The notes under the pieces were generated by a model. That model was given only the letters and a program-made list of their open reading frames with translations. It had not been told where the DNA came from and made no database searches. Of a DNA stretch of 64,000 bases, positions 9,376 to 17,894 are shown one piece after another. The position numbers and the translations under genes were made by a program. The first letter of the stretch is position 1, and each line of letters opens with the position of its first letter. The DNA lies in NCBI GenBank assembly GCA_963716685.1, contig CAVQTR010000006.1:558001-622000 (forward strand), in the 5' to 3' direction. The DNA comes from JALYXI01 sp963716685. GTDB taxonomy: Bacteria; Acidobacteriota; Terriglobia; Bryobacterales; Bryobacteraceae.

Positions 9376-11082
9376 ATGCTCTGGAGTAAGTTATTTATCC
9401 CCACATTGCGCGAGCCGCCTGCTGAAGCGGAGGTGGTCAGCCACAAGCTGCTGCTGCGCGCGGGATACATCCGCCAGGTCGCATCCGGCGTCTACAGCCA
9501 CCTGTTTTTGTCGCAGCGCTCGCTGCTAAAAATCATGCGCATCGTCCGCGAGGAAATGGACGGCATCGGCGCGCAGGAGATGTTGCTGCCCGCGCTGAAC
9601 CCCGCTGAGCTTTGGCAGGAATCCGGCCGCTGGAGCGCAATCGGCCACGATATGTTCCGCCTTAAGGATCGCTGGGACCGCGATCTCTGCCTTGCCATGA
9701 CCCATGAAGAGGTCATGACCAGCATCGCCCGCGGCGAGCTGCGCAGCTACAAGCAATTGCCGCAGATCTGGTATCAGATCCAGACCAAATTCCGCGATGA
9801 AACCCGCCCGAAATCGGGTCTCATGCGTGTGCGGCAATTCCTGATGAAGGATTCCTATTCCTTCGATCTCGGCCCGGAAGGGCTCGACGTCTCGTACCGC
9901 AAGCACTACGATGCCTATTGCAGTATCTTCCGCCGCTGCGGCCTTTCCTATCTCGCCGCCGATGCCGATTCGGGCGCAATGGGCGGCAGCGAATCCACCG
10001 AGTTCATGGTCGCCTCGGCCGCGGGTGAGGATTTCGTGGTGGTCTGCCCGGAATGCGGCTATGCCGCCAATCTCGAGAAAGCCGTTTCGCACGCCAGACC
10101 GGCCGAGACCGCCGATCCCGATCACGATCTCTCCCCCGAGGAGTTTCACACCCCCGGTCACAAAACCATTGCGGACGTTTCGAAGTTCACGCAGCTGCCC
10201 GAAACTTCGCAGATGAAGAGTCTTGTTATGGTTGCGGATGGCAGGCCCGTGCTCGCGCTCCTGCGCGGCGATCATCAGCTCAGCGAAACCAAATTCTCCA
10301 AAGCTCTCCAGGCCAGGGAAGTGCGAGCAGCGCACCCGGCCGAAATCGTCGAGTGGTTCGGCGCCGATCCCGGATCGCTCGGTCCTGTCGGTGTCGCCAA
10401 TATGACCGTGGTAGCCGACAGCGCTCTCGAAGGCCGCCGCAACATGATCGCCGGCGCCAACCGGAACGACTACCATCTGCGCAACGTCACCTCCGGCCGG
10501 GATTTCCAGGCCCGCTTCGCCGATTTCCGCCAAGCCGAACCCGGCGACACCTGCCGCGTCTGCGGCAAGGGTATTCTCGAGATGAAGAAAGCCATTGAAA
10601 TCGGCCACATCTTCAAGCTCGGGTACAAATACTCCGATCCCATGGGTCTCCGCGTCCTCAACGCCTCCGGGGACGAAGTCACGCCCATCATGGGTTCTTA
10701 CGGCATCGGCATCGAGCGAATCCTGAGCGCCGCCATCGAGGAGCATAACGATAGGGACGGCATGATGCTGCCGGTTTCTATTGCGCCGTTTACGGTGGTG
10801 GTCACGCCTGTGAATATCGGCGATCCTGCGCAGAAGCAGGCCGCGCAGCAGATCTACGATTCCTGCCGCGAGGTCGGTCTCGATGCCCTGTTCGACGATC
10901 GCGACGAGCGCCCCGGCGTAAAGTTCAAAGATGCCGATCTGATCGGCATTCCGTATCGCATCACTATCGGCAAGAAACTCGGAGAAGGCTTGGTGGAGTT
11001 CGTTCAGCGGCGCGGCAAGACGTCGTCCGATGTTCCCGTCGCGGAAGCTGCGATGGCGGTGCGGAAGGCTGCCTCGCAGTGA
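9376..11082 (+). CDS. proS: Prolyl-tRNA synthetase
   Basis: Charges tRNA-Pro in the cytoplasm. The 568 residues match the long bacterial ProS with an editing (INS) domain between the class II motifs: motif 1 near IRQVASGVYSHL, motif 2 in TKFRDETRPKSGLMRVRQF, the INS domain about residues 225-385, motif 3 in GSYGIGIERILSAAIEE, and an anticodon domain with DDRDERPGVKFKDADLIG. CPECG and CRVCGKG flank the inserted domain and could bind metal. The stop overlaps the next gene's GTG by 4 bp. Confidence 0.97.
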   Translation: MLWSKLFIPTLREPPAEAEVVSHKLLLRAGYIRQVASGVYSHLFLSQRSLLKIMRIVREEMDGIGAQEMLLPALNPAELWQESGRWSAIGHDMFRLKDRWDRDLCLAMTHEEVMTSIARGELRSYKQLPQIWYQIQTKFRDETRPKSGLMRVRQFLMKDSYSFDLGPEGLDVSYRKHYDAYCSIFRRCGLSYLAADADSGAMGGSESTEFMVASAAGEDFVVVCPECGYAANLEKAVSHARPAETADPDHDLSPEEFHTPGHKTIADVSKFTQLPETSQMKSLVMVADGRPVLALLRGDHQLSETKFSKALQAREVRAAHPAEIVEWFGADPGSLGPVGVANMTVVADSALEGRRNMIAGANRNDYHLRNVTSGRDFQARFADFRQAEPGDTCRVCGKGILEMKKAIEIGHIFKLGYKYSDPMGLRVLNASGDEVTPIMGSYGIGIERILSAAIEEHNDRDGMMLPVSIAPFTVVVTPVNIGDPAQKQAAQQIYDSCREVGLDALFDDRDERPGVKFKDADLIGIPYRITIGKKLGEGLVEFVQRRGKTSSDVPVAEAAMAVRKAASQ

Positions 11083-12182
11083 ACTGGGAACAGGTTCGCA
11101 GTGAGTTCCCCGCCCTCTCGAAGTACACGTACCTGAATACCGCGACCTTTGGCCAGGTCCCAGAGCGTTCCCGCGCGGTGCTGGATGCTCACTTCGCGCA
11201 CCGCAATGAACTGGCCTGTACCGATTTCCTCGGCTGGTTTGATGACATGGACGAGGTTCGCGGGTCGATCGCGCAGCTGATTAACTGCAGCGCCGGGGAC
11301 ATTGGTTTTCTCCCGAATGCGTGTTCGGCGCTGGCGCTCTTTCTCGCCGGGATTGAGTGGCAGCCGGACGACCGGATCGTTACTCTCGCCAACGAATTTC
11401 CGAACCAGTTCTATCACGCCGGCTTTCTCGGCTCGCGAGGCGTGGAACTGGTGGAAGCAGAGCCTGAGCGGTTCTACGATGCCATCACTCCCCGCACGCG
11501 CGCGGTGCTGGTCAGCAATGTGAATTACATCAACGGCTACGTCGCGCCGGTCGCCGAGATGTCCCGCTTCCTGCGTGCCCGCGGGATTCGTTTTTATGTC
11601 GATGGCACGCAAAGCGTCGGTTCGCTTTGCTTCGACACCGCGGCCGTTCAGCCCGACATGCTGGCCGTCGATGCCTACAAATGGATGCTGTCGCCCAACG
11701 GAGCCGGTTTCATCTACGTGCGTCCCGATCTGCGCCCGCATCTGACACCCAACGTCATCGGCTGGCGCAGCGACCGGAACTGGCGCTCCGTCGACAGCCT
11801 GAACTGCGGCGCTCCCGAGTTCTCCGAATTCGCCGAAAAATACGAGGGCGGCATGATCAACTTCGCGGCGATCTACGCTATGGGCGATGCCGTGAAGCTG
11901 ATGCTGGAACTGGGTCCCAACAACATCGAAGCGCGTGTGCTCTCCCTCACTGACCGCGTGCGCGCCATTGTCCGGACACAGGGCGCCACCGTTCGCTACG
12001 AAGGCGCCCCCATCGTCGCGGCGGAGTTTCCGCGAGCGGACGCCGGTGCCATCGCGAAGGCTCTAAGCACTCGGCACATTATTACCGCAGCCCGACACGG
12101 CAAGCTCCGCGTCTCCCCGCATTTCTACAACAATGACGCCGACCTCGACGCCTTCGAACGCGCGTTGAAGGATGCTCTTTAG
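11079..12182 (+). CDS. Class V aminotransferase (cysteine desulfurase/kynureninase-like fold)
   Basis: A 367-residue PLP enzyme of the class V family. It begins YTYLNTATFGQVPERSR, carries the PLP-Asp region FYVDGTQSVGS and the Schiff-base lysine in VDAYKWMLSPNGAGFIYV. The small C-terminal domain ends in RVSPHFYNNDADLDAF, where the Arg would bind a substrate carboxylate. GTG 11079 overlaps the proS stop, so it is co-translated with proS. The closest named enzymes are isopenicillin-N-epimerase-like and cysteine-desulfurase-like proteins; the reaction is undetermined. It ends 4 bp into the convergent reductase gene. Confidence 0.85.
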   Translation: MNWEQVRSEFPALSKYTYLNTATFGQVPERSRAVLDAHFAHRNELACTDFLGWFDDMDEVRGSIAQLINCSAGDIGFLPNACSALALFLAGIEWQPDDRIVTLANEFPNQFYHAGFLGSRGVELVEAEPERFYDAITPRTRAVLVSNVNYINGYVAPVAEMSRFLRARGIRFYVDGTQSVGSLCFDTAAVQPDMLAVDAYKWMLSPNGAGFIYVRPDLRPHLTPNVIGWRSDRNWRSVDSLNCGAPEFSEFAEKYEGGMINFAAIYAMGDAVKLMLELGPNNIEARVLSLTDRVRAIVRTQGATVRYEGAPIVAAEFPRADAGAIAKALSTRHIITAARHGKLRVSPHFYNNDADLDAFERALKDAL

Positions 12183-13183
12183 GAATCTTTCTTTTCGTTC
12201 ATCAGGTACTCGGGGTGCTGCGCCGTTGAATCGAATTTGCTTGTAGTCTTGAACGGCTCGTATTCGCCGTGCATGGCAGCCGCCTGTGTCTTCGCCAGCA
12301 GCTGGGCGGTTTGCGACTGCGTCAGCGGCTTGAACGTCCGGACGGCTTCGAAGGCCTGATCCAGTATCTTCATGCTGTCGCAGCCGGTGATCACCACTGA
12401 GGTCGGCTGGCTGAGCGCGAAGTGCAGGCACTCGATGGGCGTCACGGTGTTGCTCTTCAGGATGTTGCCGTCGGCCATCGATTTCATGCCAAGCAGTGCC
12501 ACTTTCTGCTGCATCATTACCGGCACCACGTCGTGCAGGAAGCTTCGGAAATGCGCATCCATCACATTGATGGGCATCTGCGCCGTGTCGAAATGGAAAT
12601 TTCGCGCTTTGGCCATCTCCAGCATGCGCAGGTGAACGGCAGGGTCTTTATGCCCGGTGAAACCGATGTATCGCGTCTTGCCCGCTTGCTTCGCATCCAT
12701 CACGGCCTCCATGGCGCCGCCCGGCGCGAAAAAACGGTCGGGATCTTCCAGCCGGATATTCTCGTGGAACTGCAGCAGGTCCACGTGGTCGGTGCCCAGC
12801 CGTGCCAGCGATTCCTCAATCTGCAGCGCCGCCGTCTTCTTCGTCCGGCCGTCGAATTTGGTCATCAGGAAGACCTTTTGGCGGTAGCCGTCGCGCAGCG
12901 CTTTGCCCATCCGAATTTCGCTCGCGCCTTCGTTGTAGTCCCAGGAATTATCCATGAACGTGATTCCGCGGTCGATCGCGGAACGGATAATTGCAATGCT
13001 CTCTTTCTCTTCGTTCTGTCGCCCGATGTGCGAGCCGCCGAGCCCGATCGCCGAAACTTTCTCTCCGCTGGCCCCGAGCGTGCGATAAATCATACCGTTC
13101 GCGTCGGGGGTAGAATTTTGCGCATGAACCGAAGCGGCCGTAACAAGAGCAGCGATTCCGCTCAGAAAAGTACGGCGCTCCAT
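12179..13183 (-). CDS. Exported aldo/keto reductase
   Basis: An NAD(P)H-dependent aldo/keto reductase of 334 residues with a Tat-like leader (MERRTFLSGIAALVTAASVHA), so probably periplasmic. Tetrad residues are seen as Asp and Tyr in FMDNSWDYNEGASE, Lys in LMTKFDG and His in LLQFHEN; the cofactor end is SVVITGCDSMKILDQA. ATG 13183 was chosen because it puts the twin Arg at the terminus and has AGG five bases upstream; an in-frame ATG at 13198 adds five residues. The gene is divergent from sdhC. Confidence 0.87.
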   Translation of the reverse strand: MERRTFLSGIAALVTAASVHAQNSTPDANGMIYRTLGASGEKVSAIGLGGSHIGRQNEEKESIAIIRSAIDRGITFMDNSWDYNEGASEIRMGKALRDGYRQKVFLMTKFDGRTKKTAALQIEESLARLGTDHVDLLQFHENIRLEDPDRFFAPGGAMEAVMDAKQAGKTRYIGFTGHKDPAVHLRMLEMAKARNFHFDTAQMPINVMDAHFRSFLHDVVPVMMQQKVALLGMKSMADGNILKSNTVTPIECLHFALSQPTSVVITGCDSMKILDQAFEAVRTFKPLTQSQTAQLLAKTQAAAMHGEYEPFKTTSKFDSTAQHPEYLMNEKKDS

Positions 13184-13286
13184 TGCCTGGTCTAACATGT
13201 TGTGGTTGGCAGCAGGAGCCGTGCCACTGTATGGGGCCGGACGAGATCAGGACATTTTCCACTCCACCCTGTCGCCCCGGCATCCT

Positions 13287-13292
13287 TATAAT
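13287..13292 (+). promoter_or_regulatory. Perfect TATAAT -10 box upstream of sdhC
   Basis: TATAAT lies 30 bp before the sdhC ATG in the region divergent from the reductase gene. No convincing -35 hexamer is found 16-18 bp upstream, so the assignment rests on the -10 box and its position. A GAGG ribosome-binding site follows nine bases before the ATG. Confidence 0.45.
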
Positions 13293-13321
13293 TGCTTGTG
13301 CCACAATCGAGGTAATAAGGA

Positions 13322-14008
13322 ATGAGTTCGCTGGCAGTCGGCAATCCGTATCACCGCGCCTTCCGGTTTTACGATTCGACAGTGTTTAAGAAGGCGGTAA
13401 TGGCGGTCACCGGCTTGATTTTATTTGCCTTCGTGATCGGGCATCTCATCGGAAATCTGCAGGTTTACGAGGGCGCGGACAAGATGAACGCGTACGGCCG
13501 ATTCCTGCGAATCGAACCGGTGCTGCTCTGGGCCGTTCGCCTGATTCTGCTGACTGCCGTGGGCCTTCATATCTGGATGACGGTTCAGCTGGCGCTGCTC
13601 AAAAACAAAGCGCGCCCGGTCGGGTATGTGAAGAAGGATAACTCACATTCCTCTTACGCCTCGCGCACCATGTACTGGAGCGGTCCCATCATCGCCGCAT
13701 TCATCATTTATCACATCCTTCACCTGACTCTCGGCGTAGCGCAGCCGAACGGCTTCCGGGAAGGGCTGCCGTACGAAAATCTGGTCCTGGGTTTCCAGAA
13801 TCCGCTGGTTTCCGGCTTCTATATTGTGGCGATGTGTCTTCTGTGTCTGCATCTCTACCATGGGGTGTTCAGCATGTTCCAATCGCTCGGCGCGAACCAT
13901 CCGGTTTACACTCCGATGCTGCGTAAATTCGCCGCCGGAATCGCGTTCGCCATTGCTATCGGCTATATCTCGATTCCTATCTCGGTGCTGGCGGGGTGGG
14001 TTCGATGA
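13322..14008 (+). CDS. sdhC: Succinate dehydrogenase/fumarate reductase cytochrome b subunit
   Basis: Membrane anchor of complex II, 228 residues with five hydrophobic segments. The single-subunit diheme form (type B, as in Wolinella, Bacillus and Bacteroides) explains why no sdhD is present. Candidate heme ligands are His in VIGHLIGNLQVYEG, VGLHIWMTV, YHILHLTLG and CLHLYHGVFSM. It passes electrons between SdhB and quinone. The stop overlaps sdhA's ATG (ATGA), so the subunits are translationally coupled. Confidence 0.93.
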   Translation: MSSLAVGNPYHRAFRFYDSTVFKKAVMAVTGLILFAFVIGHLIGNLQVYEGADKMNAYGRFLRIEPVLLWAVRLILLTAVGLHIWMTVQLALLKNKARPVGYVKKDNSHSSYASRTMYWSGPIIAAFIIYHILHLTLGVAQPNGFREGLPYENLVLGFQNPLVSGFYIVAMCLLCLHLYHGVFSMFQSLGANHPVYTPMLRKFAAGIAFAIAIGYISIPISVLAGWVR

Positions 14009-15918
14009 TTCTCGATTCGAAATTACCGGAGAACCCCATCGAGCAGGCGTGGGAGCGTGCCCGCTTCGAAATGAAGTTGGTCAACCCCGCCAACAAGCGC
14101 AAGTACAGCGTTCTGGTGGTTGGCTCCGGGCTCGCCGGCGCCTCCGCTTCCGCATCGCTCGGTGAGTTGGGCTACAACGTCAAGTGTTTCTGCTTTCAGG
14201 GCAGCCCCCGCCGTGCCCACAGCATCGCGGCGCAGGGCGGCATCAATGCCGCCAAGAACTATCAGAACGATGGCGACAGCATCTATCGCCTGTTCTATGA
14301 CACCGTCAAGGGCGGCGATTTCCGCGCGCGCGAGGCGAACGTATACCGTCTGGCGCAGAACAGCGTCAGCATCATCGATCAATGTGTGGCGCAGGGCGTT
14401 CCATTTGCCCGTGAATACGGCGGCTCGCTCGCCAATCGTTCGTTCGGCGGCGCGCAGGTGTCCCGCACCTTTTACGCCCGCGGCCAGACCGGCCAGCAGT
14501 TGCTGCTGGGAGCTTATCAGGCGCTTGAGCGTCAGGTGCATGAGGGCACGGTACAGATGCTGCCGTACACCGAGATGCTGGATCTGGTGCTGGTGGATGG
14601 CCGTGCCCGCGGCATCGTCACCCGCGACCTGCTCAGCGGCAAAGTGGAATGTCACGTCGCCGACGCGGTGGTGCTCGCTACCGGCGGCTATGGCAACGTC
14701 TATTACCTTTCCACCAACGCCAAAGGTTCGAACGCCACCGCAATCTGGCGAGCGTACAAGCGCGGAGCGGCCTTCGCGAACCCCTGCTTTACGCAGATCC
14801 ATCCCACCTGCATTCCGGTTTCGGGCGAGTATCAGTCCAAGCTCACACTGATGAGCGAATCACTGCGAAACGATGGGCGCATCTGGGTGCCGAAGAAGAA
14901 AGGCGATACGCGCTCTCCGGATCAGATCCCGGAAGCCGATCGCGACTACTATCTGGAGCGCCGGTATCCCAGTTTCGGCAATCTGGTGCCGCGCGATGTG
15001 GCTTCCCGCAACGCCAAGATGGTTTGCGATGAGGGCCGCGGCGTTGGACCGGGCGGTCTTGGGGTGTATCTGGATTTCAGCGAATCCATCCAGCGGCTGG
15101 GGCGCCACACCATCGTCGAACGTTACGGCAATCTGTTCGACATGTACGAGCGCATTACCGGCGAAGATCCGTATAAGGTGCCAATGCGCATCTACCCGGC
15201 CATCCACTACACCATGGGCGGATTGTGGGTGGATTACGAGTTAATGAGCACCATCCCCGGGCTGTTCGTTTTAGGCGAAGCGAACTTTTCGGACCACGGC
15301 GCCAATCGGCTGGGCGCCAGCGCCCTGATGCAGGGTCTTTCGGACGGCTATTTCATCGCGCCCTACACCATCGGCAATTACCTGGCGAGCAACAAACTTC
15401 CGAAGGTAGACGTTTCGCACGCCGCATTCCGCGCCGTGGAGGCCGAAGTGAATGCGACGACGCAGAAACTCCTCTCCATCAACGGGAATCGCACCACAGC
15501 CTCATTCCATAAGGAACTTGGGAAGATTGTCTGGGATGAATGCGGTATGTCCCGGACCGCCGAAGGCCTGCGCAGCGCCATTTCGCGGATTCGCGCGTTA
15601 CGCGAGGACTTCTGGAAGAACGTCAAAGTGGCCGGCGAATCGCAGGACCTCAATCCATCCATTGAAGCCGCCGGCCGCGTGGCCGATTACTTCGAGCTCG
15701 CCGAGCTCATGTGCATCGATGCCCTGAACCGGAACGAAAGCTGCGGAGGCCATTTCCGCGAGGAATACCAGACTCCCGAAAATGAAGCCCTGCGCAACGA
15801 CGAAGATTATTCGTATGTGGCCGCCTGGGAGTTCAACGGAGTACAGTGCCCTCCCATTCTGCATAAGGAGCCGCTCGAATTCCAGTACGTGCATCCCTCG
15901 CAGCGGAGCTATAAGTAA
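14005..15918 (+). CDS. sdhA: Succinate dehydrogenase flavoprotein subunit
   Basis: The 637-residue catalytic subunit oxidises succinate to fumarate, or the reverse. It shows the FAD dinucleotide motif VVGSGLAGASASASLGELG, the covalent-flavin region AHSIAAQGGINAAKN with its His, substrate site TQIHPTCIP, and the C-terminal FAD segment HGANRLGASALMQGLSDGY. ATG 14005 overlaps the sdhC stop and was preferred over the in-frame GTG 13996. The stop TAA is followed at once by the sdhB ATG. Confidence 0.97.
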   Translation: MILDSKLPENPIEQAWERARFEMKLVNPANKRKYSVLVVGSGLAGASASASLGELGYNVKCFCFQGSPRRAHSIAAQGGINAAKNYQNDGDSIYRLFYDTVKGGDFRAREANVYRLAQNSVSIIDQCVAQGVPFAREYGGSLANRSFGGAQVSRTFYARGQTGQQLLLGAYQALERQVHEGTVQMLPYTEMLDLVLVDGRARGIVTRDLLSGKVECHVADAVVLATGGYGNVYYLSTNAKGSNATAIWRAYKRGAAFANPCFTQIHPTCIPVSGEYQSKLTLMSESLRNDGRIWVPKKKGDTRSPDQIPEADRDYYLERRYPSFGNLVPRDVASRNAKMVCDEGRGVGPGGLGVYLDFSESIQRLGRHTIVERYGNLFDMYERITGEDPYKVPMRIYPAIHYTMGGLWVDYELMSTIPGLFVLGEANFSDHGANRLGASALMQGLSDGYFIAPYTIGNYLASNKLPKVDVSHAAFRAVEAEVNATTQKLLSINGNRTTASFHKELGKIVWDECGMSRTAEGLRSAISRIRALREDFWKNVKVAGESQDLNPSIEAAGRVADYFELAELMCIDALNRNESCGGHFREEYQTPENEALRNDEDYSYVAAWEFNGVQCPPILHKEPLEFQYVHPSQRSYK

Positions 15919-16719
15919 ATGAATCTTACCCTGCATGTCTGGCGTCAGCGGCGTCAGAGCGATAAAGGAAGCATGGTCCGCTACGACGTTCCGGATGTAA
16001 GTCCGGATATGTCGTTTCTCGAAATGCTCGATGTGGTAAACGAAGGCCTCATCCTCAAAGGCGACGAACCCATCGCGTTCGAACACGATTGCCGCGAAGG
16101 CATCTGCGGTTCATGCGGCTTCATGATCAACGGCGTGGCGCATGGGCCCGTTCCCGGGACGGCGGTCTGCCAGCTCCACATGCGCCATTACAAAGATGGC
16201 GATGAACTCTACCTTGAGCCCTTTCGCGCCCGCGCATTCCCGGTGCTGAAGGATCTTGCGGTGGACCGCCGCGCGCTGGATCGTATCATTGCTGCCGGCG
16301 GATACATCTCCGTTTCCACCGGCAATGCGCCGGACGGCAATGCTCTCCCGGTGCCGAAAGAGAAGGCGGACCGCGCCATGGACGCGGCGGCGTGCATCGC
16401 GTGCGGCGCTTGCATCGCAGCCTGTCCGAATGCCTCGGCGGCCCTCTTCACCGGGGCCAAAATCACGCATCTTGGTATGCTGCCGCAGGGCCAGGCTGAA
16501 CGGGAACACCGCGCCCGGCATATGGTGGAACAGGCCAACCGGGAATGGTTCGGGAACTGCACCAACATCGGCGAATGCGAAGCGGTTTGCCCGAAGGAAA
16601 TCCGCATTGAAGTGATCGCCCGAATGAATCGCGATTACCTGAAGAGCGCGTGGAAAGACCGCGAAAGCTACCGTGACGACCAACCCGAGGAATTGCCGTT
16701 GGCGGGCGGCCGTACTTAG
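15919..16719 (+). CDS. sdhB: Succinate dehydrogenase iron-sulfur subunit
   Basis: A 266-residue electron-transfer subunit. The 2Fe-2S ligands lie in CREGICGSCGF with a further Cys in AVCQLHM. The C-terminal clusters are read from CIACGACIAACPNAS and CTNIGECEAVCPKEI. Length fits the type B complex. It sits directly after the sdhA stop and ends 13 bp before the propeller gene. Confidence 0.97.
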   Translation: MNLTLHVWRQRRQSDKGSMVRYDVPDVSPDMSFLEMLDVVNEGLILKGDEPIAFEHDCREGICGSCGFMINGVAHGPVPGTAVCQLHMRHYKDGDELYLEPFRARAFPVLKDLAVDRRALDRIIAAGGYISVSTGNAPDGNALPVPKEKADRAMDAAACIACGACIAACPNASAALFTGAKITHLGMLPQGQAEREHRARHMVEQANREWFGNCTNIGECEAVCPKEIRIEVIARMNRDYLKSAWKDRESYRDDQPEELPLAGGRT

Positions 16720-16732
16720 TACACTGGGCGAA

Positions 16733-17893
16733 GTGTCCCGCGTTTTTCTGATACTCCTTTGCGCCGCGCTTGCCATCAGCGCGGTGAAGCATACAACTAA
16801 AAAGACGGCGCCCCTCGTCGCACCGTTCAACGTCGCTGTTGGCACGGAGCCGTTGCCGGGCATGCCCCCGGTTACCGACCCGAACGACATTTACATCGCC
16901 GACCGGCCCAACAAGCTAAGCCCGGAAGTCCGCGGATTTCCCCATCGCATCTACGTGCCGAACAGCGGCAGCAACACCGTCGATGTGATCGATCCGAAAA
17001 CCTTCAAGGTCGTTTCTCATTTCGCCGTCGGGCATCAGCCGCAGCATGTGGTTCCGTCCTGGGACATGCGCACTCTTTGGGTGCTGAACGATCTGGGCGA
17101 CAGCCTGACAAAGATCGACCCCGGGACCGGCGTCAAAGGCGAGACGGTGCCGGTGGAAGATCCTTACAACATGTACTACACGCCGGACGGCAAATACGCG
17201 ATCGTTGTCGCCGAGGCGCGCGCCCGTCTGGATTTCCGCGAGCCCTCGACCATGAAGCTGGTGACCTCGCTGCATGTCCCATGCAAAGGTGTGGATCATG
17301 TCGATTTCTCCGCGAGCGGGCGGTACTTTCTTGCGAGCTGCGAGTTTTCCGGCACCATCGTGAAGGTGGATGTCGAACAAAAGAAACTTGCTGGTCTGCT
17401 GCGCCTGAAGCCGACCAGCATGCCGCAGGACGTGAAGATCTCGCCGGACGGCAAGGTCTTCTACGTTGCCGACATGATGAGTAACGGCGTCTACATGGTG
17501 GATGGCGAGAACATGAAGCTGCTTGGCTTTTTGCCGACGGGCAAGGGCGCCCACGGCTTGTATCCGAGCCGCGATTCGAAATCGCTTTATGTATCCAACC
17601 GCGGACTAATCGGGCATCCAAAAGACGCGAGCATTTCGCTGATTGATTTCGCGACGCGATCAGTAGTAAAGACGTGGCCGATTCCCGGTGGCGGCAGCCC
17701 TGATATGGGTGGCGTCTCGCCCGACGGCAAGGTGCTGTGGCTTTCCGGCCGCTACACCTCCGAGGTCTATGCCATTGACGTGGTGAACTGGCAGCTTCTG
17801 GCGCGCATTCAGGTGGGCCAGGGCCCGCACGGGCTTTGTGTCTATCCGCAACCCGGCCGCTATTCGCTGGGACACACCGGCATCTTCCGGTAG
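16733..17893 (+). CDS. Secreted YVTN/YncE-like beta-propeller protein
   Basis: 386 residues beginning at GTG 16733 with a signal peptide (VSRVFLILLCAALAISAVK). The rest is repeated propeller blades: HRIYVPNSGSNTVDVIDP, ISPDGKVFYVADMMSNGVY, YPSRDSKSLYVSNRG and VSPDGKVLWLSGRYTSEVY. Such periplasmic seven-bladed proteins are often binding or scaffold proteins; no catalytic residues are recognised. A longer frame from 16673 would run into sdhB and lack the leader at the terminus. It lies 13 bp after sdhB and may be co-transcribed. Confidence 0.85.
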   Translation: MSRVFLILLCAALAISAVKHTTKKTAPLVAPFNVAVGTEPLPGMPPVTDPNDIYIADRPNKLSPEVRGFPHRIYVPNSGSNTVDVIDPKTFKVVSHFAVGHQPQHVVPSWDMRTLWVLNDLGDSLTKIDPGTGVKGETVPVEDPYNMYYTPDGKYAIVVAEARARLDFREPSTMKLVTSLHVPCKGVDHVDFSASGRYFLASCEFSGTIVKVDVEQKKLAGLLRLKPTSMPQDVKISPDGKVFYVADMMSNGVYMVDGENMKLLGFLPTGKGAHGLYPSRDSKSLYVSNRGLIGHPKDASISLIDFATRSVVKTWPIPGGGSPDMGGVSPDGKVLWLSGRYTSEVYAIDVVNWQLLARIQVGQGPHGLCVYPQPGRYSLGHTGIFR

Positions 17894-17894
17894 C

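Noticed and set aside
9526..10746. Minus-strand frame of 406 codons opposite proS
   Set aside because: ProS motifs are complete on the plus strand; the antisense frame has no protein-like pattern.
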